64,000 nucleotides of DNA from contig CACAZM010000002.1 of NCBI GenBank assembly GCA_902536935.1, forward strand, positions 62,001 through 126,000, written 5' to 3'. Below, one piece after another: positions 53,801 through 60,651 of this stretch. Each line of letters opens with the position of its first letter. The stretch's first letter is position 1. Position numbers and translations under genes: made by a program. Source of the stretch: an uncultured Bacteroidota bacterium. Lineage in GTDB: Bacteria > Bacteroidota > Bacteroidia > Flavobacteriales > Flavobacteriaceae. The notes under the pieces were generated by a model that had not been told where the DNA came from, did not search any database, and saw only the letters and a list, made by a program, of their open reading frames with translations.

Positions 53801-54196
53801 CTTGATTGTTGATACAGCTCCAGTCAAATCTTTACGTTTGACAGAACCATACCCTACAACTACAACTTCATCTAGCTCGGAAACATCTGCAATAAGGTTC
53901 ACATCTAGGTTGTTACGCCCCTCAAGGTCAACCTCTAAGGTTTTAAAGCCAACATAACTGAAGATAAGCACATCATCTTTGTTTGCGGAAATTTCGAAAT
54001 TCCCATCAAAGTCAGTAACTGAGCCAATTTGTTCTCCCTTTACTGCCACACTGACGCCAGGCAGTAAACTACCATCACCAGTAACTGTTCCTTTTACTTT
54101 CAACTGTTGCCCATACACAGATGTAAAAGAAAAAAACAACGCTAGCGTAGCTGTGAAAGCCTTTGTTGAAAATTTGCTAATTATTATTTTTATCAT
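50816..54196 (-). CDS. susC: SusC/RagA-family TonB-linked outer-membrane transporter
   Basis: A 1126-residue TonB-dependent transporter. After the signal peptide ('LALFFSFTSVYGQQ') come a carboxypeptidase-D-regulatory-like domain ('VKGTVTGDGSLLPGVSVAVK', 'DFDGNFEISANKDDVLIFSY'), the TonB box region 'LDEVVVVGYGSVKRKDLTGA', the plug ('AAGVQVVQSEGGPDASFKIR') and a 22-strand barrel ending 'RSRTFRTGIVARF'. It imports oligosaccharides into the periplasm using TonB energy. No sigma-regulator (SusR/anti-sigma) extension is present. It is divergent from the first GH2 gene across a 207-bp control region. Confidence 0.96.
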   Translation of the reverse strand: MIKIIISKFSTKAFTATLALFFSFTSVYGQQLKVKGTVTGDGSLLPGVSVAVKGEQIGSVTDFDGNFEISANKDDVLIFSYVGFKTLEVDLEGRNNLDVNLIADVSELDEVVVVGYGSVKRKDLTGAVSTIKSDEIEKIKTTSFEGAIASKAAGVQVVQSEGGPDASFKIRIRGGTSINASNDPLYVIDGFPITGAGVSTSVGQGNSSTSPLATIDPSSIESIDILKDASATAIYGSRGANGVILITTKKGLPGRNQITFQSFYGVSTLSRKLDILSAQEFIDYRNDYQTWFPAFAEVNDDTNQSKYLAESMRVDDGTGTYIPIDLATMEFDPPILIDDWQENITREAITKNYRVNASGGNKNTRYNAAFSYQDREGIIRTSGIERYTGNFNISSKLNDRLEAGFNGNIGHISRSGVVTAASDNSQGRSGIVTSAILFSPVQSPRQWFQNEYDPETGRIIANRNGDVSNPELILSENANFGKTLQTSLNAYLSYELVEGLTFRSSIRGFSMAVKNKAWYTNKFGWSKAVGGRAITRFYNSGSLVTEQNLSYLKDIGKHRINATLVYERQQNTSENLTSNSTGFDIPGLDLDALQGALNTEPTQSYAFNSSVESFIGRIQYDAFNKYLVTASLRYDGSSRFAEDKRWDYFPSLGLAWRISDESWFYNSANSSSDNLVGSLIEKLRNNISDLKLKFSYGQSGNTEIPAYKSIAQAGISGYIFGGSTLTTGSSITQLANEELTWETTREVDYGISLGLFNNRITIEADYYDKETSNLLLEVPLPSTSGYQTAFKNLGLVSNVGRELALNANIVENRDFNWNMNFNITFNENKVLNLGGADEFFVTAIGDNLTNNDYIVKVGEPLGSIYGLDFDGVYTYDDFVEFEGMTDSEAASKLYADAAAVGDDGTAMWWSLNQYTLKDGVPLNALVTNGTYRPGMTKFKDINGDGVINDDDRHIIGNTLPKHFGGMSQNLNFMNFDLSIQTSWSYGNDVYNKTLKKGIQTSVPWRNKFAIVNDRWSPENPMGRFTAFSAGSSGDVNSAAYDTYIEDGSYFRIGNITLGFTLPRDLIRKIGVKNLRIYASMDNVHIWTKYSGWDPDVSVGNNQLTPGLDVDSYPRSRTFRTGIVARF

Positions 54197-54274
54197 AATT
54201 TTTGGTTTTCAAAGTTTTAGTAAAATAAATATAATTTCAAAACTATCAGTAAATGTTAATTTATATTCCCAATC

Positions 54275-54314
54275 TATTAACAAAACATACTCAAAAATTA
54301 TCAATTTGTTAATA
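54275..54314. promoter_or_regulatory. Perfect 10-bp inverted repeat in the susC/GH2 control region
   Basis: TATTAACAAA (54275-54284) and TTTGTTAATA (54305-54314) are exact reverse complements separated by 20 bp. A further TGTTAAT lies at 54254-54260. The site is between divergent susC and GH2 genes, so it may be an operator serving both. The sequence is AT-rich, so chance is possible. Confidence 0.4.
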
Positions 54315-54403
54315 TAGGCCTGATAATCTGTGCCATTTAAAGGGTAATTTTTCATATTTTAAAGTCAAATTTTTTTTAGTTTTTTGATAAAAATTAATCA
54401 TCC

Positions 54404-57337
54404 ATGGTTCAGAGTTTTATTAAGATTACTTTCTGCTTTATTTTTATTCAATCAACCTTACTTTTTGCCCAAGCAGATGATATTATAGATAACATCTCAC
54501 TGAACGGAAAATGGGCTATTATTTTTGACCAAGACAATCGGGGAGGTTTTGAAAAATGGCATTTAAAGCATTTATTCGAAAATCAGAAAGAGGTCTCAGA
54601 CATTCAAGTGCCAAGTCATTGGGAAACCATGAAAAAAGACTATGAAGGCGTGGTTTTTTACAAGAAATCATTCTGGGTACCCAAGTCGTGGAATGTCGGA
54701 GTTTTTAGTCTTCATTTTGAAGCTGTAAATTACAAAACCGAAGTATGGGTAAATGACCAAGCCGTTGGTACTCATGAAGGCGGCTTTACTCCTTTTTCAT
54801 TTCAAGTCGATGAAGTTCTGAAACCCGGCGAGATGAACCATATTATTATGAGGGTTGTCGGTCCGATACTAATGACTGACCAGCGCATCGACGAAATGGG
54901 TCGTATGGAAGTGCCCCAATGGAGAGGTGCGATTACAGGGGGGATTTGGCAAGACGTTTGGATTCAGCGCAGAGGAAATGTTACCATTCATGATGTTTTT
55001 TTAAAACCCGATATTGACAAATCTCTTACGGGTATTGATCTAGAATTATACAATCACCAATCAGCACAACAAAAAACAACTCTTTTAATTAAGGTCAATG
55101 ACGCAGCCGGTAACAATGTGGGCATTTTTGAAAAAAATATGGACTTGGATCCAGGTAAAAATAGACTAAAGACATCCGTCGATATTCCAAATCAAAAGCT
55201 GTGGTCACCTCAAAGCCCACACCTATATTCGATCGACATCTCACTAACAAATGGTAAAGAAACAACGGACAACTGGACACACCGTTTTGGCATGCGAAAG
55301 TTTACAATTCAAAACAATCAGTTCTATCTAAACAACGAACCCCTGTATTTAAAAGCAACCTTTTTTGAAGGGCTTTACCCTGTAGGACTTGCTTTTCCTG
55401 ACTCTAAGGAAATGGCGATTAGAGAAATTCAACTTGCCAAAGATGCGGGATTTAATATGATTAGGCCTTGGCGGAAGCCTCCACCCAAAATGTGGCTTGA
55501 TCTGTGTGACGAAATGGGTGTGCTAACCGTGGGTAGCTTGGCAATAGAATGTATGAATAGACCTATCCAATCGGCTTATTTGCCTATGCGGGTAGAAAAT
55601 GAACTTACCCAGAGTATTCTTAGAGATCGAAACCGAACAAGTGTGGTCATTTGGGAACTTTTTAATGAGCTTTTACAGCCAGTGATGATTCAAATGCTTC
55701 AACCCATGTCGCTCAAAGCCCGTGAGCTTGACCCAACCAGGCTTATTCTAGACGAATCAGGCGGATGGGCCAAGGGTGCAAGGATGTATTTGCCTTACGA
55801 AAAAACAGGAAATCAGTTTAATGATATTCATGATTATTCAGGTTCCCAAATTACACAAGATATATATGATGGATATGCCAATATTGGTGCCTCAAAAGAC
55901 GAATTGAAAGAGAAAGGCCTTTCTGGACTAAAAATACCAGGGAAAAATGTTGTTTCTGGGCGACTCTCGTTCGTATCTGAATTGGGTTATGGCAGCTTGC
56001 CTAACCTTCCTCAAAACAATGAGGAATTTAGACAAAAAGGAAATCCCCTTACACCCACCATGCGCTATCACCAAAGACTAGAGAAAGAACTTGAGCAAAT
56101 GATGCAAAAAACAGGTTTTGATCGTTTGTTTGACAATTTTGAAGAGTTCTGTTTGGCCCAGCAAACGGCACATGGAATGGCGAACAAAAGATTGCTTGAA
56201 GCCACACGCTCCAACCCGAATGTAATCGGGTATTGTGTTCATGCGCTCACAGCAGGAGATTGGATAATGGGTGCAGGTCTGCTTGATTTGTGGCGAAATC
56301 CAAAAACAGATGTTTATGAAATGACCAAAGAGGCGAACCAAGAGCAAATTGTTACCTTACGTGTGATGCCCAGAAACAGTTATTCAGGTGTTAACCCAAA
56401 GGTAGAAGTGATTGGCGTCAACGAAAATATGGAGATGAAAGCCCAAATTCATTTTCAAGTATTTGATGCGTCGGAAAACCTTCTTATCGAAAAAGAAGTA
56501 CATAAACCTTTAGCCCAAGGGATAACATCCTATCTGAGTGAAGAAATTAACATGTCTGGCTTAACGGGAAGTTTTCAAGCGCGTGTAAAATTAAAAGACA
56601 AAAAGGGAAATCTTATTGCCAAAAATAGTTTTGATTTTGACATTTTTGACCCTGTAGTTTTTGATAGCGATGCGCCGCTGCGCGTCATAGATCCACAAGG
56701 AGACCTAAAAATATTTTTAACCAAAAAAAATATATCTTTTGTAGATTTTGACACCAATGAACATGCTGGGGGATTGATTATCAGTGGTTCGGAACCACGA
56801 TCTGAAAAAAAAGGTTTTAACGAGTTGCTCAAAAATGCCAAAACTCAAGTTGGTAAAGGAGGAAAGCTTATCATTTTAGATGTAACTGGAAAAACACCGC
56901 CTTACTTTGGAAGAAAATTTGAATCAAACAGCGTTGAAGGCCTGCCGTTTTCTGCAAATTTGTTAAACAAAGGTACCACTCTAGGACTTTGGGCTGGAAA
57001 ACCTCACATGGTCATGGAACATCCCGTGTTCCAAGGACTACCAACGGGAGTGATTATGCAAGAAGTTTACCAGAATGTACATCCAAAAACCACGATGATG
57101 ATGCAACAAGGTAAAATGATATCAGGGGTAGTTAGCTATGACCATTTTCAAAATTTAGATTTGATGCTTCGTCATTATCCTGGTCCTGGGGACATTTGGT
57201 TTGGCGCCAATCTTTTAGAAACAGCGTTTGGAGAAGGAACTATGCTGTTATCGACTTTTGATATTGTTGGAAACCTAGGAAAAGATCCGGTTGCTGAACT
57301 TATTTTAAATAATATGATAAATTACATAAATCAATAA
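54404..57337 (+). CDS. Glycoside hydrolase family 2 enzyme with an extra C-terminal domain
   Basis: A 977-residue exported enzyme (signal 'IFIQSTLLFAQADD'). Domains in order: sugar-binding jelly roll at about residues 30-200 ('VPSHWETM', 'WVNDQAVGTHEGGFTPFSF'), an Ig-like domain to about 305, and a TIM barrel to about 640. The acid/base Glu is in 'VVIWELFNEL' (Glu422) and the probable nucleophile in 'FVSELGYGSLPNL' (Glu526). The last roughly 230 residues ('GGLIISGSEPRSEKKGF', 'GGKLIILDVTGKTPPYFG', 'GTMLLSTFDIVGNLGKDP') look like an amidotransferase/flavodoxin-like fold. Likely beta-galactosidase or beta-glucuronidase-like; the specificity is unknown. It begins the plus-strand arm of the locus. 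Confidence 0.9.
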   Translation: MVQSFIKITFCFIFIQSTLLFAQADDIIDNISLNGKWAIIFDQDNRGGFEKWHLKHLFENQKEVSDIQVPSHWETMKKDYEGVVFYKKSFWVPKSWNVGVFSLHFEAVNYKTEVWVNDQAVGTHEGGFTPFSFQVDEVLKPGEMNHIIMRVVGPILMTDQRIDEMGRMEVPQWRGAITGGIWQDVWIQRRGNVTIHDVFLKPDIDKSLTGIDLELYNHQSAQQKTTLLIKVNDAAGNNVGIFEKNMDLDPGKNRLKTSVDIPNQKLWSPQSPHLYSIDISLTNGKETTDNWTHRFGMRKFTIQNNQFYLNNEPLYLKATFFEGLYPVGLAFPDSKEMAIREIQLAKDAGFNMIRPWRKPPPKMWLDLCDEMGVLTVGSLAIECMNRPIQSAYLPMRVENELTQSILRDRNRTSVVIWELFNELLQPVMIQMLQPMSLKARELDPTRLILDESGGWAKGARMYLPYEKTGNQFNDIHDYSGSQITQDIYDGYANIGASKDELKEKGLSGLKIPGKNVVSGRLSFVSELGYGSLPNLPQNNEEFRQKGNPLTPTMRYHQRLEKELEQMMQKTGFDRLFDNFEEFCLAQQTAHGMANKRLLEATRSNPNVIGYCVHALTAGDWIMGAGLLDLWRNPKTDVYEMTKEANQEQIVTLRVMPRNSYSGVNPKVEVIGVNENMEMKAQIHFQVFDASENLLIEKEVHKPLAQGITSYLSEEINMSGLTGSFQARVKLKDKKGNLIAKNSFDFDIFDPVVFDSDAPLRVIDPQGDLKIFLTKKNISFVDFDTNEHAGGLIISGSEPRSEKKGFNELLKNAKTQVGKGGKLIILDVTGKTPPYFGRKFESNSVEGLPFSANLLNKGTTLGLWAGKPHMVMEHPVFQGLPTGVIMQEVYQNVHPKTTMMMQQGKMISGVVSYDHFQNLDLMLRHYPGPGDIWFGANLLETAFGEGTMLLSTFDIVGNLGKDPVAELILNNMINYINQ

Positions 57338-57530
57338 ATAGATAAAAAAAGTAGTCAACTTTGGTGAAAACATGTTGCGCTTTTTCTGCTTCAGTAGAGA
57401 ACCTTCGGTAAAGCATATTAAGTTGGAATATGTTCTAAACTGAGCAGCAATGGAATTACTCATAACCAATATCTCATGAAATCCGAAAACAAAGTGCGTC
57501 AGGTCCCAGGTGTCATTTATAAAGAGAACA
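57338..57530. other. Intergenic region between GH2 and sulfatase genes (convergent)
   Basis: 193 bp between two convergent genes. No hairpin with a T-run was found. A short open stretch, LRFFCFSREPSVKHIKLEYV (plus strand, about 57375-57440), is present but matches nothing I recognise. Confidence 0.4.
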
Positions 57531-59051
57531 CTATTTAAGTTCTATTTTTTTAACTTTTGAATAACTCTCCCCCCTAATTTCCTTAAATCTAAGAATCATT
57601 TCGTTGAGTTTTTCCTGATTTGACTCCGCCAAATTAATTTGCTGGCTTATATCTTGCGAAAGATCGTAAAGTTGGTACTGGTTACTATTACCGATTTCAA
57701 TATTAACAGCTTTTAACTTAGCAGGTCCATTGTAAGGGGGAATCATAACCCAATCACCGCTTCTGAGAGCAGTGCGCGTTGTTGCCTCCAAAATCAACTC
57801 TTCACGCCCTATATCACTATTGCCCATGAAGGTATCTAGCAAATCTACACTATCATCAGCTCTCAGATCACTCCCAGTCAATTTGGCTAGAGAAGAAAAC
57901 AAATCCAATTGGCTCACCAAGGCATCTGATTTTTTGGGCTGAATCTTTCCTTTCCAGTGGGTGATGAATGGAACCCTTGTGCCCGCTTCAAAGAGGCTGT
58001 ATTTACCCCCTCGCAACACACCTGCTGCCGTATGAATTCCGTTTTTTTCAACCGCATCATCATAGTAACCATCATTTAGCACTGGTCCGTTATCACTTGA
58101 AAACACGATAAGCGTATTTTCCATAAGACCCTCTTCTTGTAGCGTTTTCATCAGTTCACCAACACACCAATCAGCTTCAGCAATCACATCTCCCCTTGGT
58201 CCTAAAGAAGTAGCTCCAACAAAGCGAGGATGGGGCGTGCGTGGTACGTGAGGTTGTTGCATGCCATAGTACAAAAAGAATGGTTTATCTTTTTTTGATT
58301 TGATATAATTTTTAACCTTATTCAAAAAATGATCTGCCATATCTATATCACTCCACTTGGCGGATTCCCCACCTTTCATAAAACCTATTCTAGGGACGCC
58401 GTTTACAATAGTTCCGTTATGTCCGTGGTGCCACATCATTGATAACAACTCAGGATTGTTTTTTCCTGTTGCCTGACCTTCATAATTCCTTTTATAACTG
58501 ATTTCAATGGGGTCTGATGGATCTAAACCATCCACGTAACCATTCTCAATGTAAACAGTTGGTACTCTATCCTGTGTTGCTGCCATGATGTATGCGTGAT
58601 CAAATCCTATCTCATTTGGTCCTGGACTAATATGGGTATTCCAATCTACTTGCCCTGTACCAAGGCCAAGATGCCATTTTCCAATGACTGCTGTTTGATA
58701 TCCTTGTTTTTTAAGCATTTTGGGCAATGTTATTTGGGCTGTATCAATAATTAAAGGTGCTGTTCCAGGAAGGATGCGAGCGCGTTTTTCTTTCCATGGA
58801 TAGGATCCTGTAAGTAGCGCATATCTACTCGGGGTACATGTTGCTGAAGACGAATAGCCTTGTGTGAATTGAACCCCATTATTGGCTAAAAAGTCCATGT
58901 TGGGAGTATTAATTTCTGTAGCTCCATAAGCACTTACATCTCCATAGCCCAAATCATCAGTATATATAATAATGATGTTAGGATTTTGGTGATCCTCAGA
59001 ACAGCTCGATAGTGTTACTATCAAAGTTAACGCAACAATAAATGATTTCAT
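57531..59051 (-). CDS. Sulfatase, family S1 (formylglycine type)
   Basis: A 506-residue lipoprotein-type sulfatase ('LTLIVTLSSCSEDH', Cys17). The active-site motif is 'SATCTPSRYALLTGSYPW' with Cys72, the residue oxidised to formylglycine (CxPSR). Metal ligands are in 'NIIIIYTDDLGYGDV' and 'LIVFSSDNGPVLNDG'. 'VIGKWHLGLG' is also conserved. It removes sulfate esters from sugars, probably at the surface or in the periplasm. The anaerobic or aerobic maturase is not in the window. It is on the minus strand between two plus-strand enzyme genes and divergent from the esterase gene. Confidence 0.94.
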   Translation of the reverse strand: MKSFIVALTLIVTLSSCSEDHQNPNIIIIYTDDLGYGDVSAYGATEINTPNMDFLANNGVQFTQGYSSSATCTPSRYALLTGSYPWKEKRARILPGTAPLIIDTAQITLPKMLKKQGYQTAVIGKWHLGLGTGQVDWNTHISPGPNEIGFDHAYIMAATQDRVPTVYIENGYVDGLDPSDPIEISYKRNYEGQATGKNNPELLSMMWHHGHNGTIVNGVPRIGFMKGGESAKWSDIDMADHFLNKVKNYIKSKKDKPFFLYYGMQQPHVPRTPHPRFVGATSLGPRGDVIAEADWCVGELMKTLQEEGLMENTLIVFSSDNGPVLNDGYYDDAVEKNGIHTAAGVLRGGKYSLFEAGTRVPFITHWKGKIQPKKSDALVSQLDLFSSLAKLTGSDLRADDSVDLLDTFMGNSDIGREELILEATTRTALRSGDWVMIPPYNGPAKLKAVNIEIGNSNQYQLYDLSQDISQQINLAESNQEKLNEMILRFKEIRGESYSKVKKIELK

Positions 59052-59142
59052 TAGTGTGTAATTGGAAATTCAAATGTATAAAATGATTGCTAATATGGTT
59101 TTTATAGATTACCTAAATTAAATTAGCAATTAGCATACTTTA

Positions 59143-59158
59143 GATAATATATATTATC
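59143..59158. promoter_or_regulatory. 16-bp perfect palindrome in the sulfatase/esterase control region
   Basis: GATAATATATATTATC is a perfect palindrome in the 190-bp gap between the divergent sulfatase gene and the esterase gene. It could be an operator; its AT-richness makes chance or simple DNA flexibility a serious alternative. Confidence 0.3.
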
Positions 59159-59241
59159 ATATTGGTAATAAGTAAGAACAAATTATAATGCTTTGTGATT
59201 TATTTTTGTTTAAGTTGTACATCCAGAATTATATAAAAAAT

Positions 59242-60651
59242 ATGCATCCGAGACTATTTATTTTTCTTGTAATGATTTGTAGTAATATGATTGTCAATGC
59301 ACAAACTCACGTTGCTTCATTCTTTAGTGACGGCATGATACTACAACAACAAAAAAGTATAAATATTTGGGGAATTGATTCGGCAGGAGCAAAAATACAT
59401 GTCGTAAGTTCATGGGGAGAAACCTCCCAGGCAACCACATCAACGAATGGTAAATGGAAGCTACAATTATCAACTCCAACTGCGGGTGGTCCACACGCCA
59501 TTACAATTAAGGGGTCATCAATAGTAACAATTAATGATGTATTGATTGGTGAGGTATGGGTATGTTCAGGACAGTCAAATATGCAAATATCTCTTAGCGG
59601 GGGGTTGGATGGTAATTTCATTGAAGGTGGGTTGGATGCAATTGTGAATTCAAAAAACGACAGAATCCGTTTCTTTACCGTCAAACAAAATACAAGTTTA
59701 AAACCTCTAGACAATGTAAAAGGTAGATGGGAAAAAGCAGCACCTTCAACTTCGGGATCCTTTAGCGCGGTTGGGTACTTCTTTGCCCAACAACTAGAAA
59801 AGGTACTAGATGTACCAATTGGGATAGTAGTAACGGCTTGGGGCTCTTCTACGGCTGAGGCATGGTCTGATGATAAAACACTACATGATTTAGGTATAAC
59901 AATTCCTAATGAAATTGCTCAGATGCCACAAAAAACGCCTACGGTTTTATACAATGCTATGATGCACCCACTTATTGGCTATGGCATTAAAGGAGTTTTG
60001 TGGTATCAAGGAGAAGCAAATCGTCGTAATGCCAATGAATATGAAAAAATAGTCAATACTATGGTTACTTCATGGCGAGAACAATGGAATATTGGAGATT
60101 TCCCCTTTTATTATGCTCAGATTGCACCTTTTAATTATGGAAAAAATAATTCTGCTTTTTTAAGAGAAGCACAACTCAAGAGCAGCCAAAACTTACAAAA
60201 TGCAGAGATGGTAGTTACGTTAGATGTTGGCGATTGCACCCAAATCCATCCATCAAAAAAAAGGGAAGTTGGCAAGCGTCTGTCGTATATAGCACTAGCT
60301 AAAGATTATGGCATTAGTGGATATGATTTCAAGTCACCCACATTAACAAATTACTTTATTGAAAAACAAGAGATCATTTTAACTTTTTCGAACCGTATAC
60401 AACTAAACAGGAATGTAGGTACCTCAGAAAATTTTGAAATAGCAGGAACTGATATGATTTTTTATCCAGCAAATGCAGTTATGAAGAGTCCCTATCATAA
60501 AGATCAAAAAGTCAGGGTTTTTTCTGAAAAAGTACCCCGTCCAAAAGCAGTGCGTTATGGATTCAAAAACTGCGTAATACCAACGCTTTTTGGAAGGAAT
60601 GGCCTTCCTGTTTCATCTTTTAGAACCGATAATTTAAATGCCAATGAATAG
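59242..60651 (+). CDS. Sialate O-acetylesterase-like carbohydrate esterase (SASA family)
   Basis: About 469 residues from ATG 59242, which starts the signal peptide 'RLFIFLVMICSNMIVNAQ'; the track start adds 18 AT-rich codons. The SGNH-type nucleophile is in 'VWVCSGQSNMQISL', the oxyanion 'WYQGEAN', and the Asp/His pair in 'VVTLDVGDCTQIHPSKKREV'. The SASA domain covers about residues 95-350. It removes acetyl groups from sugars; in polysaccharide loci such enzymes act on acetylated polysaccharide chains rather than on sialic acid. Its last 14 nt overlap the next GH2 gene. Confidence 0.9.
   Translation: MHPRLFIFLVMICSNMIVNAQTHVASFFSDGMILQQQKSINIWGIDSAGAKIHVVSSWGETSQATTSTNGKWKLQLSTPTAGGPHAITIKGSSIVTINDVLIGEVWVCSGQSNMQISLSGGLDGNFIEGGLDAIVNSKNDRIRFFTVKQNTSLKPLDNVKGRWEKAAPSTSGSFSAVGYFFAQQLEKVLDVPIGIVVTAWGSSTAEAWSDDKTLHDLGITIPNEIAQMPQKTPTVLYNAMMHPLIGYGIKGVLWYQGEANRRNANEYEKIVNTMVTSWREQWNIGDFPFYYAQIAPFNYGKNNSAFLREAQLKSSQNLQNAEMVVTLDVGDCTQIHPSKKREVGKRLSYIALAKDYGISGYDFKSPTLTNYFIEKQEIILTFSNRIQLNRNVGTSENFEIAGTDMIFYPANAVMKSPYHKDQKVRVFSEKVPRPKAVRYGFKNCVIPTLFGRNGLPVSSFRTDNLNANE

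Noticed and set aside
53496-53957. Plus-strand ORF of 153 residues
   Set aside because: It is antisense to the plug region of susC, with no start context or family pattern.
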